Assembly: GCA_003157175.1 (NCBI GenBank)
Contig: PMIQ01000129.1
Span: 1 to 5,174 of the forward strand
Direction: 5' to 3'
Source: Chloroflexota bacterium
GTDB taxonomy: Bacteria > Chloroflexota > Limnocylindria > Limnocylindrales > CSP1-4
DNA length: 5,174 bases
Positions 1 through 5,174 of the stretch are shown here, piece by piece. The translations under genes were made by a program, and so were the position numbers. Under the pieces are notes generated by a model that saw nothing but the letters and a program-made list of their open reading frames with translations, was not told where the DNA came from and did no database searches. Every line of letters begins with the position of its first letter. Position 1 is the stretch's first letter.

Positions 1-1109
1 GTGAGCAGCCTCAACCTGGCGGCCCGGAAGGGCAGCCCCAACTCGACCGCGACCGCGGCGGCCGGCAGAAGCTCGACGTTGGTTCGAGCCAGGATCGCCC
101 GCGTCCCGCCGTCGTCGGGCCAGCTTTCGATAACCCGCCGGATCCGAGCCGTCTCGTCGGAGCCGTCGGGGGCAAGGATCAGGCGCCCCGCCGCGGCCGG
201 CCCGGACCGGATCGTCTTGACGAAGCGCTCTTCATTGCGCTCGACCAACCGCACCGCCCGATCCACGACGGCCGGCGGGCAGCGGTAGTTGACGGTCAGG
301 TCGATCCGCCTCAGCCCCGGCAGCGACTCCGCCAGGGCCAACACTCTGCGCACGTCGGCCAGTCGCCAGCCGTAGATCGTCTGATCATCATCACCAACTC
401 CGAATATCTGGTTCGAAGGAGAGGCAAGGAGCAAGGCGAGCCGGAGTTGTGTCCGGTCGACGTCCTGCATCTCATCCACCAGCAAGTGCTCGCATTTGGC
501 CCGCCAGCGCCGGAGCAGGGGAGGCCGGGCATCAAGAAGCCGAAGAGCCCGAGCGACTAGGTCGTCGAAGTCGAGCCCGCCCGCGTCCTCGAGCGCCTGC
601 TCGTACGCCAGGAAGGCGCGCGCCACCGGGCCCGGCTCGGGGTCCGTGGCCACCTCTCGCGCAGTCACGCCGATTTCGAGTTTCAGCCGGCTGAAAGCGT
701 CATCGAGCTGGCGCAGCGCGCCGCGGGTGATGTCGGGCCACATGTCTCGCAGGACTGCCTCGCGGTCCAGGAGCGGCTCCACAGATTCGCCGCCGTCGGC
801 GAGGATCTCGCGGCCCAGGGCGTGGAACGTCTTGACGCGCACTGCGCCCGCCGCGAGGCCGAGCGGCTCGAGGGCCGCATCGACTCTCGCGGCCATCTCG
901 TCCGCGGCGCGTTTGTTGAACGTGACCGCGGTGATGCCCGCGGGGTCGGCGCCGGTCGCCACGAGCCACGCGATCCGCGCGACGAGAGTCGTCGTCTTGC
1001 CACTGCCCGCCGGAGCCACGCACAGAACGGGACCCGGTGGCGCGGTCGCCGCCTCGCGCTGGTCGGGCGCGAGCCGGTCGAGTCTTTCGGCGACTGAGGA
1101 GGGGAGCAC
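1..1109 (-). CDS. UvrD/PcrA-like superfamily 1 ATP-dependent DNA helicase, N-terminal 369 residues (3' end outside window)
   Basis: This is an SF1A helicase, a family of ATP-driven 3'-5' DNA unwinding motors used in repair and replication-fork clearance. The visible motifs come in family order: Q-motif-like LAPDQREA (13-20), Walker A APAGSGKT (32-39, Lys38), motif Ia TFNKRAADEM (63-72), VKTFHALG (92-99), Walker B/motif II VDEMQDVD (211-218), motif III VGDDDQTIYGWR (238-249), NYRC (274-277) and AILARTN (338-344). Motif II reads DEMQD rather than the common DEFQD; the catalytic Asp-Glu is intact. The start is GTG at 1109. An in-frame TGA at 1136-1134 limits the 5' end and GTG is the only start codon in between. 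No clear Shine-Dalgarno precedes it. The frame stays open to the window edge, leaving the rest of the C-terminal motor domain unseen. It lies 117 bp downstream of the Kelch lipoprotein gene. The specific role (UvrD, PcrA or an accessory helicase) cannot be assigned. Confidence 0.93.
   Translation of the reverse strand, partial: MLPSSVAERLDRLAPDQREAATAPPGPVLCVAPAGSGKTTTLVARIAWLVATGADPAGITAVTFNKRAADEMAARVDAALEPLGLAAGAVRVKTFHALGREILADGGESVEPLLDREAVLRDMWPDITRGALRQLDDAFSRLKLEIGVTAREVATDPEPGPVARAFLAYEQALEDAGGLDFDDLVARALRLLDARPPLLRRWRAKCEHLLVDEMQDVDRTQLRLALLLASPSNQIFGVGDDDQTIYGWRLADVRRVLALAESLPGLRRIDLTVNYRCPPAVVDRAVRLVERNEERFVKTIRSGPAAAGRLILAPDGSDETARIRRVIESWPDDGGTRAILARTNVELLPAAAVAVELGLPFRAARLRLL
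381..635 (-). repeat. Paralogous direct repeat, left copy (inside intact helicase)
   Basis: This stretch encodes helicase residues 159-243 (from PGPVARAF to GDDDQ). It aligns without gaps to 4920-5174 in the same orientation and frame, at a constant offset of 4539 bp. By hand count, 70 of 85 residues are identical. The longest exact DNA match noticed is 26 bp (559-584 against 5098-5123), covering the GGLDFDD segment. The match probably extends further in both directions, but the right copy is cut by the window edge. Confidence 0.9.
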
Positions 1110-1152
1110 GCGCGCAGGATCGCAGGAGCGGCTTCACCAGGACTTATCGGAC

Positions 1153-1207
1153 GAGAGGCGAGCCGAACCTCCTGATGGATAGGACGTTTCGACCCTTCGC
1201 GCCTCTC
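1153..1207. repeat. Long-range inverted repeat in the Kelch-helicase intergenic gap
   Basis: Perfect 8-bp arms gagaggcg (1153-1160) and cgcctctc (1200-1207) are separated by 39 bases. The loop read on the minus strand contains a smaller imperfect stem (CCT AT CC ATCA GG AGG). The element sits between the stop of the lipoprotein gene (1227) and the GTG of the helicase (1109). It could be a transcript-end or leader structure. No T-run follows on the minus strand, so it is not a canonical intrinsic terminator, and chance pairing in GC-rich DNA is possible. Confidence 0.3.
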
Positions 1208-1226
1208 CAGCAGTTGGGGACGATTC

Positions 1227-2579
1227 CTATGGGCGAAACAACTCCGCTGTGGCGATTGACTCGGAGCCGCCCACGACAGCGGTGGAGCCGCCAGTCAGTA
1301 GGACGCCGCCGTCGGAAAGACCGGTGGCTGTGTCATAAGCTTCGTCCATGCCTTCGGTCGCGGTGAAGGAGCCGGTCGTCGGGTCATACAGTTCGGCCAT
1401 GATTTCGGCTTTGCCTGTGCCCCCGCTTCCAGCGATGGCGCTACCGGTCAGCAGCACCATGCCGTTGCCGAGCAGCGTCGCCGTGTGGCCGCTGCGAGCG
1501 ACCCACATGGATCCGGTGGGGCTGAAAGTGCCGGTGGTCGGATCGTAGAGTTCGGCCGACGAGTAGGCGCTCTCCTGGTCGCCATTGGCGTCGCGCCCCC
1601 CTGCGATCAGCACGCGCCCGTCGCGGAGAAGAGTCGCGGTGTGATCTGTCCGGACTACCGACATCGGAGCCGTGAGACGGAACGTGCCGGTAGCCGGGCT
1701 ATACAACTCCGCTGAAGCGAGAGATAGCCCGGCCGAGTTGTAGCCGCCGGCGATGAGAACCTCGCCGTCAGGCAGAAGGGTTGCGGTATGGCCGACGCGC
1801 GAGGTGCTCATCGACCCCGTGGCGCTGAAGGTGCCGGTTTTGGGGTCGTATAGCTCGGCGCTCGCCGAGATACCGGACCTCAGACTCTCGCCGCCGACGA
1901 TGAGGACGCGGCCGTCATTGAGCACAGTGGCGGTGTGGCCATAGCGATCGACGGACATCGAGCCGGTGCGGCTGAAGGTGCCGGTCGTCGGGTCATACAA
2001 CTCTGCGATGCGTCGGGGATCGGACGGTCTCGAGCCGACGGCTGGGATCGACGCGCCAGGCACAGCTATGCCGGTGCCGGTGAAGTCGTCTGAGTCATAG
2101 CCCCCAACGACGAGCACCCGGCCGTCATGCAGCAACGTGGCCGTGTGCAGTGAGCGGGCGACCGACATCGATCCAGTGGAGCCGAACGTGCCGGTCTTGG
2201 GGTCGTAGAGTTCCGCCGACGACAGGGGGTGACTTGAGTCCGCCGTGTCCAATCCGCCGGCTACGAGCACTCGCCCGTCTGCCAGAAGGGTGGCGGAATG
2301 ACCGTCGCGTCCCACACTCATCGATCCCGTCGTAACAAAACCGGCCGTGGCGAGGAAAGAAGTGGGAGTCGATGTCGCCACTGCGGTCTGGCCGGCAGGC
2401 GCGCTGGCCGACACCATCGGGCTCGACTCTCCGGTCGGGGAGGCGTTCGGACTGCTCGATAGACAGGCCGCCGCCGTGAAAGCAACAAGGCTCAGCAGGG
2501 CAACCAACATGAAATGGCGACCAGGCGCGAGCCCCGCCACTCGATGCTGACTGGTTGCTCCGACCGCTCGTGGTCCCAT
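1227..2579 (-). CDS. Secreted lipoprotein with seven Kelch-like beta-propeller repeats
   Basis: This 450-residue protein has a short charged N-terminus (Arg4, Arg13, Arg21), a hydrophobic stretch (about 24-38) and Cys39 in FTAAAC, an acceptable but weak lipobox. A low-complexity Ser/Thr/Pro/Ala linker follows (40-75). The rest is a run of Kelch-like units with the pattern GSMSV.R..HTATLL.DGRVL.AGG, a variable loop, then AELYDP.TGTF. Units begin near residues 83, 133, 203, 252, 301, 352 and 406. The last unit lacks the TGTF end, which the N-terminal segment at about 75-87 could supply, closing a seven-bladed propeller. Kelch propellers usually bind proteins or glycans, so a cell-surface binding role is inferred; no catalytic motif is seen. 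The ATG at 2579 is preceded by a purine-rich GAAGGGGG with good spacing. A TAGACT at 2625-2620 could be a -10 box, but it has no recognisable -35 partner. An alternative start at Met24 would shorten the signal peptide too much. No ligand can be named. Confidence 0.87.
   Translation of the reverse strand: MGPRAVGATSQHRVAGLAPGRHFMLVALLSLVAFTAAACLSSSPNASPTGESSPMVSASAPAGQTAVATSTPTSFLATAGFVTTGSMSVGRDGHSATLLADGRVLVAGGLDTADSSHPLSSAELYDPKTGTFGSTGSMSVARSLHTATLLHDGRVLVVGGYDSDDFTGTGIAVPGASIPAVGSRPSDPRRIAELYDPTTGTFSRTGSMSVDRYGHTATVLNDGRVLIVGGESLRSGISASAELYDPKTGTFSATGSMSTSRVGHTATLLPDGEVLIAGGYNSAGLSLASAELYSPATGTFRLTAPMSVVRTDHTATLLRDGRVLIAGGRDANGDQESAYSSAELYDPTTGTFSPTGSMWVARSGHTATLLGNGMVLLTGSAIAGSGGTGKAEIMAELYDPTTGSFTATEGMDEAYDTATGLSDGGVLLTGGSTAVVGGSESIATAELFRP
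1230..2333 (-). repeat. Seven tandem Kelch-like repeat units within the lipoprotein
   Basis: Six near-regular units of about 49-70 residues and a shorter degenerate seventh fill residues 83-450. Units 1 to 4 share GSMS; unit 5 has APMS, unit 6 GSMW and unit 7 EGMD. Unit 2 carries the longest loop, at residues 161-190 between VVGG and AELYDP. Unit 7 has lost the Arg and the HTAT core (it reads AYDTATGLSDGGVLLTGG). The repeats also appear at DNA level as recurring segments meaning DPxTGTF, so this stretch is prone to misassembly or slippage. Confidence 0.88.
2463..2579 (-). other. Predicted lipoprotein signal peptide with lipidation cysteine
   Basis: Residues 1-39 of the Kelch-repeat protein have a basic n-region, the hydrophobic core MLVALLSLVAF, then TAAAC with Cys39 encoded by TGT at 2465-2463. 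Ala at position -3 is weaker than the usual Leu, Val or Ile. The Ser/Pro/Thr-rich segment after Cys39 is typical of a tether. Signal peptidase II processing and membrane anchoring are inferred; release by signal peptidase I is the alternative. Confidence 0.65.
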
Positions 2580-2587
2580 AGCGTCTA

Positions 2588-2595
2588 CCCCCTTC
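2588..2595 (-). promoter_or_regulatory. Ribosome binding site of the Kelch lipoprotein gene
   Basis: GAAGGGGG on the minus strand lies 8 bases upstream of the ATG at 2579, within normal Shine-Dalgarno spacing. It supports this ATG over the internal Met24 and contrasts with the apparently leaderless MDMPI gene upstream. Confidence 0.6.
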
Positions 2596-2677
2596 GAAGA
2601 CCGATCAACCGCGAAACTGAGTCTATGCGCTCCTGCCGCAAGGAGGACGCCACCGCAAGCAGTGGTGTTTCGTATGG

Positions 2678-2694
2678 CCGGTGACCGACACCGG
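2678..2694. repeat. Small perfect inverted repeat downstream of the S66 peptidase gene
   Basis: CCGGTG (2678-2683) and CACCGG (2689-2694) surround a 5-base loop. The element lies about 100 bases after the S66 stop and about 100 bases before the lipoprotein start. It could fold in the transcript end or act as a binding site. No T-run follows on the minus strand, so a classical intrinsic terminator is not supported. I see no gene in the remainder of 2580-2795. Confidence 0.35.
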
Positions 2695-2795
2695 ATACCG
2701 CACTGGCTCGACTACTACCCGGTTATGACCTGATCTACGTCTGGACGCTGGTGCCTACGAGCAACGACCCGCTATGGGGGTTCCCTAGTGTCCGA

Positions 2796-3848
2796 TCAGT
2801 ATGTGACCGCGATCTCGCGGGCTATGCCGTCGATTCGGACCAGACCGCCCGTCGGGATGATGAACTGCGGGTCGGTGTGTCCGAAGTCGACATCGAACAC
2901 GATCAGCGGGTTCTGACCATACCGTTCAAACGCCCTCCTAATGGCGTCGTGCTGGCTGCGCCGGAAAGCTCGCTTCTCGTCCAGATCGAGCGGCCGCCGG
3001 GTCGTCCATGCCTTCGCGCGCCCGACGAGGACCGCCGGAAACTGGCCCAACAGGCCACGCTCGCCGAAGCTCTGGAGGATCCAGTAGACCTCATCGTCGC
3101 TCGGCATCGCTTCGGACGTTTCGATGAGGAGCACGCAGCCCGCGTAGTTCTCAGGCGGCCCGATTTCCCGATCGGCCATCGCGAGCCATGACAGCACCTC
3201 CAGGTTGCCGCCCCACGCGATGCCCTCGACGACCCGGTCGGCAGCATGCCACGCCCACGGCTCGGCGGGCTCGGATGGTCGCTCGCGCCGGAACGTCTCG
3301 GGATCGGACCACAGGAGATCGACGTCGCCCGTATTGGCCGGCTCGACGAGCGTGTATTCGCCGGAGCCGAAGAGGGCCGCTTCGAATGACGCCCGCGTGG
3401 CGGGATGCAGCGTCAGCGGCCGGCCGAGGTGAAACATGACCGAGCTGCCGTGATAGCCGACGACACCCGTGTTCCAGAGGTAGACAAGCAGGCAGGTGTT
3501 GTCGCTGTAGCCGAGGAACGGCTTTGGATGGGCCGCGATGAGGGCCCGGTCGAGGTGCGGCAGGACGCGGATCTGGTCGTCGCCGCCGATGGTCGAGATG
3601 ATCGCGGTGATCGATGGGTCGGCGAAGGCGGCGTTCAGGTCGCCCGCTCGATCCTTTGGGTCGGCGTTCATCTGCCGCGTCGTCGGGTACTCGACGGGTA
3701 CAAGTCCGAACTCCTCCCGCAGCCGCTGCAAACCCAGCTCGTAGGGCACCGGGAACAGACCCGGCAGGCCCGACGACGGCGAGACGATCGCCACTCGATC
3801 GCCACGCTTCGGTTTCGCCGGATACTGGAACGGAGGCCGAGTGATCAT
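2796..3848 (-). CDS. S66-family serine peptidase (LD-carboxypeptidase / MccF-like)
   Basis: This 350-residue protein fits family S66, which includes LdcA (murein tetrapeptide LD-carboxypeptidase) and MccF (microcin C7 self-immunity peptidase). The N-terminal alpha/beta half starts with RGDRVAIVSPSSG (15-27). The nucleophile elbow GYSDNT (113-118) gives Ser115. The C-terminal half has WGGNLEVL (212-219), the acid in CVLLIE (Glu243) and the histidine in DFGHTDP (His324). This gives a complete Ser-Glu-His triad. The long segment before GGNLE (about 165-211) and the FGHTDPQ motif resemble the MccF-like branch more than short cytoplasmic LdcA. No signal peptide is visible, so a cytoplasmic location is likely. 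The start is ATG at 3848, overlapping the upstream stop as ATGA. The frame is open for 67 more codons, but that extension is an Arg/Pro-rich shadow of the neighbouring gene. Substrate is undetermined: recycled murein peptides or a peptidyl antibiotic are both possible. Confidence 0.92.
   Translation of the reverse strand: MITRPPFQYPAKPKRGDRVAIVSPSSGLPGLFPVPYELGLQRLREEFGLVPVEYPTTRQMNADPKDRAGDLNAAFADPSITAIISTIGGDDQIRVLPHLDRALIAAHPKPFLGYSDNTCLLVYLWNTGVVGYHGSSVMFHLGRPLTLHPATRASFEAALFGSGEYTLVEPANTGDVDLLWSDPETFRRERPSEPAEPWAWHAADRVVEGIAWGGNLEVLSWLAMADREIGPPENYAGCVLLIETSEAMPSDDEVYWILQSFGERGLLGQFPAVLVGRAKAWTTRRPLDLDEKRAFRRSQHDAIRRAFERYGQNPLIVFDVDFGHTDPQFIIPTGGLVRIDGIAREIAVTY
3845..3848 (-). promoter_or_regulatory. 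ATGA stop-start overlap coupling the MDMPI and S66 genes
   Basis: On the minus strand the ATG of the S66 gene (3848-3846) and the TGA of the MDMPI gene (3847-3845) share bases. No strong Shine-Dalgarno is seen just upstream of the second start, so translation by terminating ribosomes is the likely route. This fixes the S66 start and implies co-expression. Confidence 0.8.
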
Positions 3849-4699
3849 GCTTGCGTCGTCATGATCGCCACGGCCTGGGTGGCGGGCCGGCCGAGGCGCT
3901 CGTCGCCTTCCAATGCGATTTCGGGGAATGCCTCCGAGACCGTGATCGTCCGGCTCAGGAGCTTCCACGCGACATCCTGGGGCACCCGGACAGACGCGGC
4001 GCCAACTCGCTCGTCGGCCGTCACGAGGTGCCACCGATCGGCCTCGCACCGAAGCGTCCAGCGTCCTCCAGCCTTGCCCTCGACCAGAACGTCCACGCGC
4101 GTTCCGATATCGGCCTCGACCGCCTCGTAGGCACGGGGCAGACTCCGCATGAACGTGTCGAGCACAGGATGGAGGAACCGGCGCTCTATGGGCGGAACAG
4201 CGCCCACTGCAAGGCGCATCTGGGCGTGGTGGACCCAGCGCTCGGTGTACTCGCGCGCGATATCGAGCCAGTAGGGCGTGGGCCCGTCGCCGCTCCAGGC
4301 GACAGAAGTCCCCGGCGCGTCGAGGTCGAGCGCCGCGAGCGCATCATCAACTTTTGGACCGATGAACGCCAGCAGTTCGACCGTTACGTTGGGCGCTATC
4401 CGTCGCGCGGCGCTCACCCATTCATCGTTGGAGCGCTCGATGAGCACCGCGAGGTCGTCGACCGCCAGGCGGCCCTCGCGGGCGGCCTCGCTAGGGGAAG
4501 CGCCGAGCCGGCCGAGGTCACCGCCGAGCAGGTGGAGCGCAACGTCGTGGACGTTCCAGCCGGCGTTGGCCGTGAGGGCCGCCCAACCCGACTCGTCGAT
4601 CGAGCGCAGAAAGCTGAGCAGCTCGGCCCTATCCGCCGAGATCAGCGGGCGAAGGTCGACGGGCGGCAGATCCCCTGAGACATCCCAGTTTCTTACCAT
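3845..4699 (-). CDS. MDMPI/DinB-fold protein (maleylpyruvate isomerase-like, probable thiol-dependent metalloenzyme)
   Basis: This 284-residue protein resembles the mycothiol-dependent maleylpyruvate isomerase family. The N-terminal four-helix DinB-like domain has GWNVHDVALHLLGGD (47-61) with His51, and EYTERWVHH (150-158) with Glu153 and His157. This H...ExxxH pattern matches the three metal ligands of the family. A linker (about 160-195) leads to a C-terminal alpha/beta domain (about 200-284, with VDVLVEGKAGGRW and later ITVSEAFPEIALEGDE) of the kind that follows the catalytic domain in MDMPI proteins. The family is broad, covering thiol transfer, isomerisation and dehalogenation-like detoxification, so the reaction here is unknown. 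ATG at 4699 is favoured because a TACAAT box would place the transcript start on its A. The 5' end overlaps the out-of-frame remnant of the broken helicase by 71 bp. It is the first gene of a two-gene operon with the S66 peptidase. Confidence 0.87.
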   Translation of the reverse strand: MVRNWDVSGDLPPVDLRPLISADRAELLSFLRSIDESGWAALTANAGWNVHDVALHLLGGDLGRLGASPSEAAREGRLAVDDLAVLIERSNDEWVSAARRIAPNVTVELLAFIGPKVDDALAALDLDAPGTSVAWSGDGPTPYWLDIAREYTERWVHHAQMRLAVGAVPPIERRFLHPVLDTFMRSLPRAYEAVEADIGTRVDVLVEGKAGGRWTLRCEADRWHLVTADERVGAASVRVPQDVAWKLLSRTITVSEAFPEIALEGDERLGRPATQAVAIMTTQA

Positions 4700-4705
4700 C
4701 AGCCG

Positions 4706-4711
4706 ATTGTA
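4706..4711 (-). promoter_or_regulatory. Candidate -10 box of a leaderless promoter for the MDMPI-S66 operon
   Basis: TACAAT on the minus strand (TAnnnT, 5 of 6 to TATAAT) ends exactly six bases before the A of the ATG at 4699. With normal -10 to start spacing, transcription would begin on that A, giving a leaderless mRNA. No Shine-Dalgarno sequence exists between the box and the ATG. A good TTGACA-like -35 is not seen at 16-18 bp, so activator dependence or a weak promoter is possible. Confidence 0.5.
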
Positions 4712-4714
4712 GTT

Positions 4715-4729
4715 GGGCGGTCGCCGCCC
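4715..4729. repeat. Perfect inverted repeat beside the candidate operon promoter
   Basis: GGGCGG (4715-4720) and CCGCCC (4724-4729) flank a 3-base spacer and lie three bases upstream of the candidate -10 box, in the -10/-35 spacer. The position would suit a repressor or activator operator; a chance GC-rich palindrome is the alternative. It is also in the tail of the broken helicase. Confidence 0.4.
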
Positions 4730-4919
4730 GATCGGACCAGGGATCAGCCGGAGGCTTACTCCGTTCGACGAACCGGCGCGGCCCGCTCGGCTCTGCGTAC
4801 AGTCTCCAGGTGCGGTTCAGAGACGGCCGCGTCGTCAGGCTGCGCTCGAACCACGAGCGGGGTCGGCCGCGACCCACGACAAACGGGCCACAGTTACCTG
4901 GAAGTGAAGCGGTGAACGA

Positions 4920-5174
4920 CTGATCGTCGTCGCCAACAAAGAACACGTGGTTGTGCGGCGCCGCTAGAAGGAGCGCGAGCTTGAGCTGGCCTCGGTCCAC
5001 GTCCTGCGTCTCGTCGACGAGCAGGTGCTCGCAGCTCTCGCGCCAGCGACGAAGCAGGGAGGGCCGGGCTTCGAGCAGCCGAAGGGATCGAGCGACAAGG
5101 TCGTCGAAGTCGAGCCCGCCCGCATCTTCCAGGGCCGATTCGTAGGCGAGGAATGCCCGGGCGATTGGGCCCGG
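4920..5174 (-). repeat. Paralogous direct repeat, right copy (inside broken helicase)
   Basis: This gapless in-frame counterpart of 381-635 has 15 amino-acid differences in 85, several of them conservative. It ends on the right only because the window ends. On the left, similarity drops abruptly just after the GDDDQ codons. Same orientation at 4.5 kb spacing makes the pair a possible substrate for deletion of the genes between them. Confidence 0.9.

Larger units (their letters stand above)
4629..5174 (-). pseudogene. Truncated second UvrD-like helicase (5' part outside window)
   Basis: The frame enters from the right edge and runs 181 codons to a stop at 4629. The first 85 residues (PGPIARAF to GDDDQ) match residues 159-243 of the helicase at 1-1109, including GGLDFDDLV, Walker B VDETQDVD and VGDDDQ. 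After DDDQSF (down to about 4914) the family sequence fails: SIYGWR, the NYR motif and the whole C-terminal motor domain are missing. Scattered family-like pieces remain (GPRRFVERS; and, in another frame, RLIPGP resembling RLILAP of the intact copy), suggesting deletions and at least one frameshift. The last 71 bp of the open frame overlap the MDMPI gene and are probably meaningless. Without motif III and the second RecA-like half it could not work as a helicase. A short truncated ATPase is conceivable but less likely. The upstream half lies outside the window. Confidence 0.75.

Noticed and set aside
496..1182. Plus-strand open frame of 228 codons opposite the helicase
   Set aside because: Its Ser/Arg/Ala-rich composition and full overlap with clear helicase motifs on the other strand mark it as a shadow.
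1230..2333. CRISPR-like or tandem DNA repeat array
   Set aside because: The periodic DNA similarity is explained by Kelch-like protein repeats in a single open frame; spacing and sequence vary by codon and there are no uniform repeat-spacer units.
2678..2694. Intrinsic terminator after the S66 gene
   Set aside because: The 6-bp hairpin is real, but no T-run follows on the transcribed strand, so it is listed only as an inverted repeat.
2694..2795. Protein-like plus-strand stretch in the gap (GYDLIYVWTLVPTSNDPLWGF)
   Set aside because: It is only about 35 codons before merging with an antisense shadow of the S66 gene. It follows a stop, has no start or ribosome binding site, and matches no family I recognise.
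3849..4049. A 67-residue N-terminal extension of the S66 peptidase, starting at 4049
   Set aside because: It is Arg/Pro-rich, lies wholly inside the MDMPI coding region in another frame, and precedes a well-placed ATG at 3848 with ATGA coupling and a family-typical N-terminus.
3405..4678. Long plus-strand open frames opposite the S66 and MDMPI genes (3405-4130 and 3851-4678)
   Set aside because: They are antisense shadows of two recognisable minus-strand genes in GC-rich DNA. The translations are rich in Arg and His and lack domain motifs.
4629..5000. A separate 123-residue gene starting at the GTG at 5000
   Set aside because: That GTG is the valine codon inside the helicase motif DVD. The frame continues upstream to the window edge with helicase sequence, so this is the end of a broken longer gene.

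Overview
This is a high-GC bacterial window in which every gene I can support lies on the minus strand, so transcription runs right to left. No tRNA, rRNA, transposase or CRISPR array is visible. The gene set (a compact UvrD/PcrA-type helicase, a Kelch-like repeat lipoprotein, an MDMPI-fold protein and an S66 peptidase), together with what looks like a leaderless start, would fit a high-GC soil or freshwater Chloroflexota or Actinomycetota-like organism. That placement is inference only; the window has no phylogenetic marker.

Layout in transcription order. (1) 5174 to about 4629: the broken tail of a UvrD-family helicase. It matches the helicase at the other end of the window closely as far as the GDDDQ motif, then loses the family sequence. 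(2) 4699-3845: a 284-residue protein of the mycothiol-dependent maleylpyruvate isomerase (MDMPI)/DinB fold. A TACAAT -10 box sits exactly where it would start transcription on the A of its ATG, with a perfect 6-bp inverted repeat just upstream. (3) 3848-2796: a 350-residue S66-family serine peptidase (LD-carboxypeptidase/MccF-like) whose ATG overlaps the previous stop as ATGA. Genes 2 and 3 form a tight two-gene operon. (4) 2795-2580: a 216-bp intergenic gap with a short hairpin and the ribosome binding site of the next gene. (5) 2579-1227: a 450-residue secreted lipoprotein carrying seven Kelch-like repeats, probably one closed beta-propeller. (6) 1226-1110: a short gap with a long-range inverted repeat. 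(7) 1109-1: the first 369 residues of an apparently intact UvrD/PcrA-type helicase that runs off the left edge.

The most striking large-scale feature is that two paralogous helicase segments in the same orientation, a gapless 255 bp each and 4539 bp apart, bracket the three unrelated genes. The right copy is decayed and the left copy looks functional. This suggests an old tandem duplication or insertion at the helicase locus. The MDMPI and S66 pair could be a small detoxification or cell-wall peptide-processing module. That is inferred from family chemistry and coupling, not shown by the sequence.
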